This document shows, piece after piece, positions 49,659-58,554 of a stretch of 64,000 bases of DNA; the stretch's first letter is position 1, and each line of letters starts with the position of its first letter. The notes under the pieces are model-generated. The model did no database searches, was not told the DNA's origin, and saw only the letters and a program-made list of their open reading frames with translations. Source of the stretch: Niveibacterium terrae (GTDB lineage Bacteria; Pseudomonadota; Gammaproteobacteria; Burkholderiales; Rhodocyclaceae); contig NZ_CP172404.1 of assembly GCF_048213115.1 (NCBI RefSeq), forward strand, positions 3,472,001 through 3,536,000. The letters run 5' to 3'. The translations under genes and the position numbers were made by a program.

Positions 49659-50576
49659 CTACAGCCCCCCGCCGGCAGCATGGGCCTGCCAGGCCTCGAA
49701 ACCACCGCGCAACGGACGAACCTGACGGTAACCCAGGCTCGTGATTTCACGCGCCGCGAGCACCGCACCGGCGTCCTCGGGACAGGCGCACAGCGTGACG
49801 ACCAGCGCGTCGCGCGGCCAGTCGGCGACTGCGGCGGGCAATGAATCGTAGGACGCGATGCGGGCGCCCGGGATCTCGCCAGTCTCGCTGCGCAACCCCT
49901 CGCCGCGCAGGTCGAGGAGCAGAAGGGGTTCATCGGAGCGCAGCGCGGCGAACAAGGCTTCAACGTCGAGCTGCGGAATTCTCGCCTTGAGCCGGAACCC
50001 GCGCTTCTGCAAGAGCTTCCAGCCCAGCCAGCCGAGCACCAGGGCTCCGAGTGCCAGCAAGGCTTCGAGACCGTGCCTGGCCGCGAAGGCCAGCATCGCC
50101 GCGACGTGATCGCGCAGCACAGCGCCCACCAGCAGGGCCAACCCGGCCCACAGCGCGGCCCCGGCTGCTGCCGCCGCCAGGAAGGCCGTGAAAGGCATGC
50201 GCAGCGCCCCTGCGATCGGCGGTGCGACGGTCGAGAAGCCGGGGATGAACTTCGCGACGACCAGAGACCACAGTCCCCAGCGGATGAAGCGCGCCTCGGT
50301 CCGGTTCACGCAGGAGGCGGGGTTCATCGACAGCCGGCACAACGCGCCGAGCACCTTGTACCCGAAGCCCCGCCCGGCCAGAAACCAGAGCGCATCGGCC
50401 AGCACCGAGGCAAGCACGGCGGCGGCGAGCAGACCGGAAAAGCCCGCGAGGCCCGCGACCAGGCCCCCGGCGGCGATCAGGGTCGGCACGGCCGGAACAG
50501 GGAGTCCCAGCTGCTGCAGCAGCACGTTCAGGAAGACAAGCCAGGCAGCGTTGCCGGCCAGAGCAGAGGCGTCCAT
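49659..50576 (-). CDS. DedA-family membrane protein fused to a rhodanese domain
   Basis: 305 residues from ATG 50576; a TTG at 50582 overlapping the upstream stop is an alternative. Residues about 1-190 are a DedA (SNARE-associated) membrane domain: five or so helices, with FIPGFSTVAPPIAGALRMPFTAFL, the family's conserved F-x-P-G/G-R-like region. Residues about 205-295 are a rhodanese: LLLLDLRGEGLRSETGEIPGARI and a VVTLCACPEDAGAV loop with an active-site-like Cys. The fusion is known in several proteobacteria. The rhodanese probably handles sulphur or redox at the membrane. It follows the OYE gene with two bases between. Confidence 0.9.
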   Translation of the reverse strand: MDASALAGNAAWLVFLNVLLQQLGLPVPAVPTLIAAGGLVAGLAGFSGLLAAAVLASVLADALWFLAGRGFGYKVLGALCRLSMNPASCVNRTEARFIRWGLWSLVVAKFIPGFSTVAPPIAGALRMPFTAFLAAAAAGAALWAGLALLVGAVLRDHVAAMLAFAARHGLEALLALGALVLGWLGWKLLQKRGFRLKARIPQLDVEALFAALRSDEPLLLLDLRGEGLRSETGEIPGARIASYDSLPAAVADWPRDALVVTLCACPEDAGAVLAAREITSLGYRQVRPLRGGFEAWQAHAAGGGL

Positions 50577-50578
50577 GT

Positions 50579-51631
50579 TCAATCGAGCGCCGGATAGTCC
50601 GTATAGCCTTCGGGGCCGGCACCGTAGAAAGTCTCCGGATTCGGCTCGTTCAGCGCCGCGCCGCGAGCAAAGCGCTGGGGCAGATCGGGGTTCGCAATGA
50701 AGAGCTTGCCCCAGGCGATGGCATCCGCCTCGCCGGCGGCGAGCGTCGCTTCGGCACTATCCGCGGTGAAGCCTTCGTTCGCGATATAGACGCCGCCGAA
50801 TTCGGCTTTGAGCTGCGGGCCGATCCGGTTCTCGCCGAGCGATTCGCGGGCGAACAGGAACGCGATCTTGCGCCGGCCCAGCTCGCGCGCAACGTAGCCG
50901 AAGGTCGCCAGCGGGTTCGAATCGCTCATCGAATGGCTGTCGCCGCGCGGCGCGATATGGACGCCGACCCGGCCGGCGCCCCAGACCGAGATCGCCGCGT
51001 CGGTCGCGGCGAGCAGCAGGCGGGCGCGGTTCTCGATCGATCCGCCCCACTCGTCGCTGCGGCGGTTCGTGCCGTCCTGCAGGAACTGATCGAGCAGATA
51101 GCCGTTCGCACCGTGCAGTTCGACTCCGTCGAAACCGGCCCGCTTCGCGTTCTCGGCCCCCTTGCGGTAGGCCTCGATGATCGCGGGGATCTCGGCAGCT
51201 TCGAGCGCGCGCGGCGTCGCATAGGGACGCATGGGCCGGAGCAGGCGGACATGGCCTTCGGCGGCGAGCGCGCTCGGCGCAACCGGAAGCGCCCCGCCCA
51301 GCAGTTCCGGGTCGGAGATCCGGCCGACGTGCCACAGCTGCATCACGATCCGCCCGCCGGCGGCGTGGACTGCGCGGGTAATCTTCTTCCAGCCTTCGAC
51401 CTGTTCTTCGGACCAGATTCCCGGCGTGTCCGGATAGCCGACGCCCATCGGCGTGACCGCGGTCGCCTCGGACAGGATCAGACCCGCCGCTGCGCGCTGC
51501 GCATAGTAGCCGGCCATCAGTTCGTTCGGCACCCGGCCGGCGCTGGCGCGGCAGCGGGTCAGCGGCGCCATCACGACACGATTGGGCAGGCTCAGTTCGC
51601 CGGCCTGCAGCGGTTCAAACAGTTGGCTCAT
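50579..51631 (-). CDS. nemA: Old Yellow Enzyme-type alkene reductase (NemA-like)
   Basis: 350 residues from ATG 51631 (GGAG upstream). FMN barrel with APLTRCRASAGRVPNELMAGYYAQRA (Thr and Cys/Arg near the flavin), QLWHVGRIS, then HGANGYLLDQFLQDGTNRRSDEWGGSIENRARLLL, the OYE core. The HGAN pair binds the substrate carbonyl (His, Asn). It reduces activated alkenes and nitro groups with NAD(P)H. An ArsR-family repressor gene lies upstream (37 bases) and a DedA-rhodanese follows immediately, so the set resembles an electrophile-inducible detox operon like nemRA. Confidence 0.9.
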   Translation of the reverse strand: MSQLFEPLQAGELSLPNRVVMAPLTRCRASAGRVPNELMAGYYAQRAAAGLILSEATAVTPMGVGYPDTPGIWSEEQVEGWKKITRAVHAAGGRIVMQLWHVGRISDPELLGGALPVAPSALAAEGHVRLLRPMRPYATPRALEAAEIPAIIEAYRKGAENAKRAGFDGVELHGANGYLLDQFLQDGTNRRSDEWGGSIENRARLLLAATDAAISVWGAGRVGVHIAPRGDSHSMSDSNPLATFGYVARELGRRKIAFLFARESLGENRIGPQLKAEFGGVYIANEGFTADSAEATLAAGEADAIAWGKLFIANPDLPQRFARGAALNEPNPETFYGAGPEGYTDYPALD

Positions 51632-51668
51632 CTCGTCACTCCGTATCGACAGCTCAGGGGATAGCGCC

Positions 51669-51965
51669 TCACAGCGCATCGTGGATTCGGGCGAGGAAGT
51701 CGGCGATCGCCGCTTCGTCGCGTTGATAGAAGATCCACTGCCCGACTCGCCGCGTCGTCACAAGCCCAGCGCGCTGCAGACAGGCAAGGTGGGCGGAAAC
51801 CGTAGACTGCGACAGCCCGGTACGCACAAAGATGCGCCCCGCACAGACCCCGAACTCGTAGGGGTAGTCCTGGTCGGGAAACTCCCGCTCCGGGTTCTTG
51901 AGCCAGGCCAGGATGTCGCGGCGCACCGGATTGGCCAGCGCCTTGATCACGTCGTCGATTTCCAT
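51669..51965 (-). CDS. ArsR family transcriptional repressor
   Basis: 98 residues. Winged HTH: DDVIKALANPVRRDILAWLKN, then LSQSTVSAHLACLQRAGLVTTRRVGQWIFYQRDEAAI. Cys are at position 41 (FGVCAGRI) and in the recognition region (HLACLQ), which could sense electrophiles or metals, though no classical C-x-C metal site is present. It heads the leftward set with the alkene reductase and DedA-rhodanese. Two inverted repeats directly before its start are its probable operators. It may respond to unsaturated electrophiles, as expected for the target enzyme. Confidence 0.9.
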   Translation of the reverse strand: MEIDDVIKALANPVRRDILAWLKNPEREFPDQDYPYEFGVCAGRIFVRTGLSQSTVSAHLACLQRAGLVTTRRVGQWIFYQRDEAAIADFLARIHDAL

Positions 51966-51980
51966 TACGCATTTCGTTGT

Positions 51981-52020
51981 TTCGCGATAGAGCGAATCTT
52001 ATTTCGCAAATATACGAAAT
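51981..52020. promoter_or_regulatory. Double ArsR-type operator
   Basis: Two palindromes: TTCGC-GATAGA-GCGAA at 51981-51996 and ATTTCG-N8-CGAAAT at 52001-52020, all sharing a TTCG/CGAA core. They lie 16 to 55 bases before the ArsR ATG. The A/T-rich spacer between them can hold a -10 element. Confidence 0.75.
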
Positions 52021-52028
52021 GCAAGGCC

Positions 52029-52055
52029 AAAAAAAGCGCGGCGGATGCCGCGCTT
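52029..52055 (-). terminator. Intrinsic terminator of the RND operon
   Basis: On the minus strand AAGCGCGGC-ATCC-GCCGCGCTT followed by a T tract. It starts 13 bases after the stop of the RND pump gene. Confidence 0.92.
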
Positions 52056-52067
52056 CCTCCCTCAACG

Positions 52068-55000
52068 TCAATCCATCCGATCCGTAGCCAGATCCTTGTC
52101 CGTTGCCTGGAAGCGCTGCACCAGGCGTTTGAGCCAGACGAGAAGATCGTCGACATAAGTGAAGACCACGGGCACGATCAGCAGGCTCAGGAAAGTCGAG
52201 GTCAGCAAGCCGCCGATCACGACGATGGCCATCGGCTGACGGAAGCTCGGGTCGGCACCGACGCCGGCCGCGATCGGCAGCATGCCGGCCGCCATCGCGA
52301 TCGTCGTCATCAGGATGGGCCTCGCCCGCTTGTGGCAGGCGTCGAGCAGCGCGTCAAAGCGGGAGAGCCCTCGCTCACGCCTCGCCATCACCGCGTACTC
52401 GACGAGCAGGATAGAGTTCTTCGTCACGATGCCCATCAACATCAGCACGCCGATCACCGCGGGCATCGAGAAGCTGCTGTGCGTCGCGAGCAGCGCGACG
52501 AGCGCGCCGCCCAGCGACAACGGCAGAGCGGCGAGGATGGTCGCGGGCTGCAGAAAGTCGTGGAAGAGCAGCACCAGCACCGCGTAGATGCAGAACACGC
52601 CGATCGCCATCGCCGAGCCGAAGCTGCCGAAGAGTTCCGACATCCGCTGCAGTTCGCCCTGCTCGACCAGATGAACGCCGGGCGGCAAGGACTTGATCGC
52701 AGGCAGAGCCTTCACTTCGCGCATCACGTCACCGAGCGAACGGCCGGACAGCTCGACCGACAGCGTCACATTGCGCATCCGGTCCAGACGGTCGACCTGG
52801 GAGGGACCGCTGCCCAGCGAGATCTCGCCGAGCGAAGCGAGCGCGACGCTGCCCTGGCTGCCCGCGACGCGCAGCTGAGCGATCGTCGCGAGCGAATCGC
52901 GCTGGTCCGGGGCGATGCGGACCCGCACGCCGATCTGGCGCTGCGGCAGGTTCAGCTTGGTCATGCTCGACGAGTAATCGCCATAGGTCGCGATGCGCAC
53001 CGCCGAGGCCAGAGCATCGGAGCTGACACCCAGCGCGGCAGCCTTCGCGTAATCGGGCTTGATCTGGACTTCGGGCCGCTGCAAGGACGCGCCGGACGTG
53101 ATGTTGCCAACACCCTTCAATGTGCGCAGCTGGGTTTCAACCGCATTGGCCGCACTTTCGAGCGCATCCGGATCGTCGCTGGCGAGCGTAACCTGGAGCT
53201 TCTCACCATTCATGCCGCGACCAACCGAGACCCGCGCGCCGGGCAGCCCAGTCAGAGCCGTGCGCATCGCGTCCTCGACCTTGGACTGTTTGCGGCTGCG
53301 CTCCTTGCGCGCCTTGAGCTCGACGAGCAGCGTCGCGGTGCGCACGTCGCTGGTCGAACTCGCATCGGGCCCACCGCCAGTGCTCGCGGTGCCAACCGAA
53401 ACCAGGACCTGGCGCACTTCGGGAATCGTCTTGATGATGCGGCTGGCGTCGAGCGCGAGATCGCGCGTCTCGTCCAGCGTGCTGCCCGGAGCGAGTTCCA
53501 GGCTGACCTGACTCTGTCCGTCGTCGGAAGCCGGGAAGAAGCCGGTCGGCAGCAGAGGGATCAGCGACAGCGACAGCGCGAAGAACACGACGGCTGCCAC
53601 GGCCGTGCGCCGGCGGTGGGCCAGGCAGGCCCTGACCCAGCCCAGATAGCGGGTCATCAGGCCGCTGTCCTGCTCGACGTGCCGGGACGGCTTCATGAAG
53701 TAGGCGGCCATCATCGGCGTCAAGAGACGCGCGACGAGCAGCGAGGCGAGCACTGCGACCGCGGCCGTGACCCCGAACTGACGGAAGATCAGGCCGGGGA
53801 TGCCCCCCATGAAGGCGGTCGGCAGGAAAACCGCGACCAGCGTGAAAGTCGTCGCGATCACCGCGAGGCCGATTTCGTCGGCCGCCTCCATCGCGGCCTG
53901 AAAGGGCGTCTTTCCCATCCGGAGGTGGCGGGCGATGTTCTCGACTTCGACGATCGCATCGTCGACGAGGATGCCGACCACCAGGGCCAGGGCCAGCAGC
54001 GAGATCTGGTTCAACGAGAACCCCACGTGATACATCACCGCAAAGGCCGGCAGGATGGACAGCGGCAAGGCCGTCGCCGAGATCACGGTCGCCCGCCAGT
54101 CGCGCAGGAACCACCAGACCACCAGCACCGCGAGGATCGCGCCCTCGACGAGCAGGTGCATCGAACCTTGGTAGTTCTCGATGATCGGGGTGACCGTATT
54201 GCTGATCTCGGTGATCTTCACCTGGGGATGGGCGGCCTGAAAGGCCGGCATCGCCGCGCGCACCGCTTCGGCGACCGCGACGTCGGAGAAGCCCTTGGAA
54301 CGATTGATCTTGAAGCCCATCACGGCCTTGCCGTCGAGGAAGGCGAGCGTGCTGCGCTCGGCAAAACTGTCGCTGACCTTCGCAATCTGGGCGAGGCGCA
54401 CGCTGCGCCCGTCGGCGAGCGGAATCGCCAGCGCCGCAACGTCCGCGGCGGTGCCGACAGCCCCCAGCGTACGCACCGACTGCACCGCGCCGCCGACTTC
54501 GCCGCGTCCGCCCGAGGAATCCTTCTGCACCGCCTTGAGCTGGGTCGAGACATCGCCGGCGCTCACACCCAGCCCCGCCATCAGGGCCGGGTCAAGGTCG
54601 ACATGCACTTCGCGATCGACGCCACCTATCCGCGACACCTGCGCGACGCCGCGGGCAGAGAGCATCGCCTTCGCGACATCGTTGTCGATGAACCAGGACA
54701 GTTCGGTCTCGTCGAGCTTGGCGGAGGCGACCGTGTAGGTCAGCAGCGCCGAATCGGCCATCGTGACCTTCGAGACCGTCGGCGTGTTCATGCTCGAAGG
54801 CAGGTCCGCCTTCGCGCTGTCGACGGCGTTGCGCACTTCGTTGAGCGCCGACTCGGTGTTCTTGTCGATCTCGAAGGACACCGCAATCGACACCGATCCA
54901 TCGGTGATCGTCGTCGAAATGTGCTCGATCTTGCTGAGCGATGCGAGTTTGTCCTCGATCTTGCGCGCGACTTCGGTTTCGAGTTGGGCCGGTGCCGCGC

Positions 55001-55157
55001 CTTCGAGCGTCGCCGAGACCTTGATCGTCGGCACGTCCATGTCGGGGAACTGCTGGATCCCCAGACCCTTGAGCCCGAGGATGCCGAAGATCGACAGCAG
55101 CACGAAGAGCAGCAGCGCCGGAACCGGGTTGCGGATGGACCAGGCGGAGAAGTTCAT
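52068..55157 (-). CDS. RND efflux pump, HAE1/AcrB-type inner-membrane subunit
   Basis: 1029 residues from ATG 55157 (AAGGAGAAGG upstream; ATGA overlap with the adaptor gene). It has the two-fold repeat with 12 transmembrane helices and two large periplasmic loops. TM4 carries the proton-relay pair D399-D400 (GILVDDAIVEVENI) and the TM10 Lys is in MGIVTKNSILLVEYA, both needed for proton coupling. Sequence FPDMDVPTIKV and PTAFMGGIPG fit the HAE1 (hydrophobe/amphiphile) group that includes MdtBC-like pumps. It exports toxic compounds out through TolC. It is the last gene of the tripartite operon, followed by a terminator. Confidence 0.93.
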   Translation of the reverse strand: MNFSAWSIRNPVPALLLFVLLSIFGILGLKGLGIQQFPDMDVPTIKVSATLEGAAPAQLETEVARKIEDKLASLSKIEHISTTITDGSVSIAVSFEIDKNTESALNEVRNAVDSAKADLPSSMNTPTVSKVTMADSALLTYTVASAKLDETELSWFIDNDVAKAMLSARGVAQVSRIGGVDREVHVDLDPALMAGLGVSAGDVSTQLKAVQKDSSGGRGEVGGAVQSVRTLGAVGTAADVAALAIPLADGRSVRLAQIAKVSDSFAERSTLAFLDGKAVMGFKINRSKGFSDVAVAEAVRAAMPAFQAAHPQVKITEISNTVTPIIENYQGSMHLLVEGAILAVLVVWWFLRDWRATVISATALPLSILPAFAVMYHVGFSLNQISLLALALVVGILVDDAIVEVENIARHLRMGKTPFQAAMEAADEIGLAVIATTFTLVAVFLPTAFMGGIPGLIFRQFGVTAAVAVLASLLVARLLTPMMAAYFMKPSRHVEQDSGLMTRYLGWVRACLAHRRRTAVAAVVFFALSLSLIPLLPTGFFPASDDGQSQVSLELAPGSTLDETRDLALDASRIIKTIPEVRQVLVSVGTASTGGGPDASSTSDVRTATLLVELKARKERSRKQSKVEDAMRTALTGLPGARVSVGRGMNGEKLQVTLASDDPDALESAANAVETQLRTLKGVGNITSGASLQRPEVQIKPDYAKAAALGVSSDALASAVRIATYGDYSSSMTKLNLPQRQIGVRVRIAPDQRDSLATIAQLRVAGSQGSVALASLGEISLGSGPSQVDRLDRMRNVTLSVELSGRSLGDVMREVKALPAIKSLPPGVHLVEQGELQRMSELFGSFGSAMAIGVFCIYAVLVLLFHDFLQPATILAALPLSLGGALVALLATHSSFSMPAVIGVLMLMGIVTKNSILLVEYAVMARRERGLSRFDALLDACHKRARPILMTTIAMAAGMLPIAAGVGADPSFRQPMAIVVIGGLLTSTFLSLLIVPVVFTYVDDLLVWLKRLVQRFQATDKDLATDRMD

Positions 55158-56257
55158 GCCTTCTCCTTCGCGAGGCTGACCTTGTCGCCATCGGCGAGGA
55201 AGGCCGCACCACTGGCGACGACGCGAGCCGCATCGCTGATGCCGGAGACGATTTCGACCCTGTCCCCCTGACGACGGCCGATCGTGACGCTGCGCCGCAG
55301 CACTCGCGAATCCGCTCCGACTTCGAAGACATAGCTGCGTCCATCGCGCAGCACGACCGCGCTCTGCGGCACCGAAAGCGCGGGCCGCGAGCCGACCTCG
55401 ATGCGCCCGCTCGCGTACATGCCCGCCCGGGCAGGGCTTGCCACAGGGAGACTGACATAGACGTAGGCCCGGCTCGTATCGCTGGCCAGAGTCGGCGCGG
55501 CGACGCGGACCCGGCCGCTGACCGTGCCGCCATCGGGCAGCGTCAGGCTCGCGCTCTGACCACTCCTGACTTCGGCGAGCTGGCGCGCATCGAGCTCGGC
55601 CCGCCACTCGATCCGGTTCTGGCGGACCAGACGGAACATCTCCTCGCCCGAGCTCGCGACCTTGCCCAAGGTCGCCGAACGCGACGAGATCGCTCCGTCG
55701 TCGACGGCGAGGATGCGCGTGTGGGCCAGCACAATCTTCTGCGCATCGAGCTGGGCCGAAGCCTGGGCAACGCTCGCCAGCGCGGTCCGCTCGGCGATCA
55801 GGTATTCGTTGACCTGCTGATCGGACAGCGCGCCGCTGCCCTTGACCTGTCTCGCCCGCGCGGCATTCGCGCTGGCCTGGGCGAGGCTGGCTTGGCTCGA
55901 GGCGAGCGCCGCCTGATATTTGCGCAGATCCGCTTCGACCGAATCGCGCGCGAGCTCAGCGAGCAATTGCCCCCGCTTGACCACGTCGCCGACATCGGCG
56001 TGCAGCGCCGTCACGCGCAACCCTCCCGTCTCGGCGCTGACTACGCCCTCCTGCCAGGCAGCCAAAGCGCCGTTCGCGGTGAGTTCGCGCGGCCAGTCGG
56101 CGCGCTGCGGCAGCACGGTCTGAACCGCCATCACGGCGCGGCTCGCCGCGGGAGCGGGCGCCGCCTGGGGCGAGCGCGGAGCGAGACTGAAAGCCAGCAC
56201 AGCCACGACGGCAGCCGCCACGCCAGCCATCGCAAATTTTCGGGAACGGGGATTCAT
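55154..56257 (-). CDS. RND efflux periplasmic adaptor (HlyD/AcrA family)
   Basis: 367 residues from ATG 56257, which overlaps the TolC stop (ATGA). An N-terminal helix with GVAAAVVAVLAFSL is a signal or anchor; the lipoprotein Cys typical of AcrA is absent. Then come a lipoyl half-domain (LRVTALHADVGDVVKRGQLLAELARDSVEADLRKYQAAL), a coiled-coil hairpin rich in Ala/Ser, the second lipoyl half (ILAVDDGAISSRSATLGKVASSGEEMFRLV), then beta-barrel and membrane-proximal domains. It links the pump to the outer-membrane channel. Confidence 0.92.
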   Translation of the reverse strand: MNPRSRKFAMAGVAAAVVAVLAFSLAPRSPQAAPAPAASRAVMAVQTVLPQRADWPRELTANGALAAWQEGVVSAETGGLRVTALHADVGDVVKRGQLLAELARDSVEADLRKYQAALASSQASLAQASANAARARQVKGSGALSDQQVNEYLIAERTALASVAQASAQLDAQKIVLAHTRILAVDDGAISSRSATLGKVASSGEEMFRLVRQNRIEWRAELDARQLAEVRSGQSASLTLPDGGTVSGRVRVAAPTLASDTSRAYVYVSLPVASPARAGMYASGRIEVGSRPALSVPQSAVVLRDGRSYVFEVGADSRVLRRSVTIGRRQGDRVEIVSGISDAARVVASGAAFLADGDKVSLAKEKA

Positions 56258-57663
56258 TGCTTTTCTCCTTGGGCCGAGGAAGCGAGGCCTTGCCAACCGC
56301 CCCCCATCGCCTTGTACAGCGCAATCCAGTAATCGATGCGGTTCTGTTGCAGTTCGACGAGTGCGATCTCGGCGCCGAGCGCCGAACGCCGCGCGGTCTC
56401 CAGGTCGAGCAGGCTCGCGCCACCCGCCTTCCAGTGCTGCTCGGTCGCGACGAAGTAGCGCCGATAGCCTTCGGCACTGGTCCGCGAGTCGGCTTCGCGC
56501 CTCGCGCTGCTATCGAGGCGCACCAAAGCCTGTTCGACTTCCTTGACCGCGCTGCGCACGGTCTGTCGGTAGTCGGCCAGAGCCGACTGATAAGCCGCTT
56601 CGGCGCCCTCCTTCTTCGCCTTCAGCGCGCCGCCCTGGAAGATCGGCAGGCTCAGGCTGGGGCCGAAGGACCAGGGCAGACTCGCCGCTCCGGCGACCGC
56701 GGTCGCGCTGATGGCTCCCGACAGAGTTAGGCCGGGCCAACGGGCGGCCTCGGCGATACCGATGTCGGCGCTCGCCGAGGCGAGCGCGCGCTCGGCCGAC
56801 ACGATGTCCGGCCTGCTGGTCAGCAGGCTGGCCGGCACGCTCGCGACCGCGAGTCCGTCCGGGCTGGGCAGGCCGCTCCCGGCGGCAAGCTTGCCGCGCA
56901 GCGCCACTTCCTCGAAGCCGGTCAGCGCGACGAGGCTCTTGACGGTCAGATCGCACTCGGCCTGCTGGGCGGTCGCGGTCGCTTCAGCGCTCGCCGCGCT
57001 CGCCTGCGCGAGATCGGCATCGGCGCTCGCGGCGAAACCGGCGGTCGCCGACAGCCGGGTCAGCCTCTCGGTTTCGCGCTGCGACTTCGCTTCGTCGCGA
57101 TACGCGGCGAGCTTCAGTTCGCAGGCCCGATAGTCGACATAGTCGGTCGCGACTTCGGCGGCCAGCGACACCCGGGCGTCGTGCCAGTCGGCGACTCGCG
57201 CTTCACTGAGCGCCCGCGCCGACTCGACCGAGCGGCGGACTCCGCCAAACAGATCGATCTCCCAGCTCGCGTCGAGACCGCCGCCCGTCGTCACGGTCGG
57301 ACTCGCGCCGATCCCGGCCTTCGTTCCGGCCTGGGTCGAGGAAGCGTTCGCGGAGAGCGAAGGCAGCCAGGCCGAGGCCGAGCTGCGCTGGGTTGCACGC
57401 GCTTTCGCGATCGCCGCGCTGGCGCGGGCCAGAGTCGGGCTGTCGGCCTGGGCCGCGGCGAGCAGATCGGAGAGCACGGGGTCGTGAAAACGGCCCCACC
57501 AGTCGGTCAGCGAAGCGAGCTGACCGCCGTGCGGCAGCGGCGCCTGCCAGCTCTTGGCGATCGGCACGTCGGGCCGACGGTAGTCGGGGCCGACCGCGCA
57601 GCCGGCCAGCAGCAAAGCCAGAGCCGCGGCCGCGCAACGAAAAGGCAATGAAGTCGGGAACAT
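56254..57663 (-). CDS. Outer-membrane efflux lipoprotein (TolC/NodT family)
   Basis: 469 residues. The lipobox LLAGC gives a lipid-anchored outer-membrane protein, and AVGPDYRRPDVPIAKSW after it is the hallmark of NodT-type factors. Two repeats of long Ala/Ser-rich helical segments form the trans-periplasmic barrel (typical GLDASWEIDLFGGVRRSVESAR, and the late GGASLLDLETARRSALGAE). It is the first gene of the operon NodT-adaptor-pump, oriented away from the divergent Cpx-like regulator. Together they make a complete tripartite efflux system. Confidence 0.92.
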   Translation of the reverse strand: MFPTSLPFRCAAAALALLLAGCAVGPDYRRPDVPIAKSWQAPLPHGGQLASLTDWWGRFHDPVLSDLLAAAQADSPTLARASAAIAKARATQRSSASAWLPSLSANASSTQAGTKAGIGASPTVTTGGGLDASWEIDLFGGVRRSVESARALSEARVADWHDARVSLAAEVATDYVDYRACELKLAAYRDEAKSQRETERLTRLSATAGFAASADADLAQASAASAEATATAQQAECDLTVKSLVALTGFEEVALRGKLAAGSGLPSPDGLAVASVPASLLTSRPDIVSAERALASASADIGIAEAARWPGLTLSGAISATAVAGAASLPWSFGPSLSLPIFQGGALKAKKEGAEAAYQSALADYRQTVRSAVKEVEQALVRLDSSARREADSRTSAEGYRRYFVATEQHWKAGGASLLDLETARRSALGAEIALVELQQNRIDYWIALYKAMGGGWQGLASSAQGEKQ

Positions 57664-57729
57664 GGACGAATCCGGAGTTTTCTCGATCCGGATCTTCCCG
57701 CCCCGGCGCGTAAGCCGCGGTCAGCGAAG

Positions 57730-57744
57730 GTAAAGTTGCGTAAA
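57730..57744 (+). promoter_or_regulatory. CpxR box 1
   Basis: Perfect GTAAA-GTTGC-GTAAA, the direct repeat known as the CpxR-binding consensus (GTAAA-N5-GTAAA). It lies 67 bases before the TolC-type start and 118 before the regulator start. Confidence 0.85.
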
Positions 57745-57782
57745 TGCCCGATCAGCCAGAAAGCCTCTATGCGGCAGCATCG

Positions 57783-57797
57783 GTAAAGCTGGGTAAA
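57783..57797 (+). promoter_or_regulatory. CpxR box 2
   Basis: Perfect GTAAA-GCTGG-GTAAA. Its centre is 53 bases (five turns) from that of box 1. It ends 27 bases before a TATGAT -10-like element at 57825-57830, the spacing for activation from near the -35 region of the response-regulator gene. Confidence 0.85.
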
Positions 57798-57824
57798 AGC
57801 TCACCGACAGAGCCGGCGGCGCTC

Positions 57825-57830
57825 TATGAT
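57825..57830 (+). promoter_or_regulatory. Predicted -10 element of the CpxR-like gene
   Basis: TATGAT differs from consensus at one position. Transcription would start near 57837, after ATG 57826, which supports translation from ATG 57862. Confidence 0.5.
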
Positions 57831-57861
57831 CATGCGGATCTTCCCGCGCTACAGGTCTGCC

Positions 57862-58551
57862 ATGCCCCGAGTGCTGCTCGTCGATGACGACACCGAACTC
57901 GCTTCCCTGCTCGTCGAATACCTGAACCAGGACGGCTTCGATGCCGACGCGGTCCACGACGGCGAGAGTGGCGTCGAGGCGGCGCTGTCCGGCCACTATT
58001 CCCTCGTCGTGCTCGACGTGATGATGCCGCGGATGAACGGCGTCGAAGCGCTGCGCGCGATCCGCGCCGCGAGCCGGATCCCGGTGCTGATGCTGACCGC
58101 GCGCGGGGATGACATCGACCGCATCCTGGGCCTGGAGCTGGGTGCCGACGACTATGTACCGAAACCCTGCACGCCGCGCGAACTCTCGGCCCGGATCCGC
58201 GCGATCCTGCGCCGCCTCGATGAACGGGGCGAAGCAGCTGCCGATGTCGAAGCGCTGCGCAACGGCCCTCTGGTCCTGTGGCCCCAGCGGCGCGCCGCCC
58301 AGTGGCAGGGAGAAGCGCTCGCGCTGACCGGAACCGAGTTCAGCCTGCTCGAAGTGCTGGTTCGCCGCGTCGGCCATGTCGTCAGCAAGGCCGAACTTTC
58401 CGACAAGGCGCTGGGTCGCCCACTGGCCCGCTTCGACCGCAGCATAGACGTGCATGTCAGCGCGATCCGCCAGAAGCTGGGCAACGCCGCCGACGGCCAG
58501 TCCTGGATACGGACCGTGCGCGGCGTCGGTTACCAACTGGTCAGGGAGTAA
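57862..58551 (+). CDS. cpxR: CpxR-like OmpR-family response regulator
   Basis: 229 residues from ATG 57862. REC domain (1-120): acidic pocket D8-D10, phospho-acceptor D52 (VVLDVMMPRMNG), ADDYVPKPCTPREL with the conserved Lys. OmpR-type winged helix (about 130-229): TGTEFSLLEVLVRRVGHVV and DRSIDVHVSAIRQKLG with the final IRTVRGVGYQL. The CpxR/RstA flavour is supported by the two CpxR boxes in its own promoter. It overlaps nothing and is followed three bases later by its sensor kinase. Target genes probably include the divergent RND operon. Confidence 0.88.
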   Translation: MPRVLLVDDDTELASLLVEYLNQDGFDADAVHDGESGVEAALSGHYSLVVLDVMMPRMNGVEALRAIRAASRIPVLMLTARGDDIDRILGLELGADDYVPKPCTPRELSARIRAILRRLDERGEAAADVEALRNGPLVLWPQRRAAQWQGEALALTGTEFSLLEVLVRRVGHVVSKAELSDKALGRPLARFDRSIDVHVSAIRQKLGNAADGQSWIRTVRGVGYQLVRE

Positions 58552-58554
58552 GCC

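Noticed and set aside
51582..55271. 1229-codon open frame antisense to the RND pump
   Set aside because: It is the mirror of a strongly GC-biased real gene. Its translation is Arg/His/Asp-rich low-complexity sequence without domains or a ribosome-binding site.
57689..57847. 13-base direct repeat CGGATCTTCCCGC on both sides of the CpxR boxes
   Set aside because: Copies are far apart and not arranged like an operator. I could not separate it from chance in GC-rich DNA.
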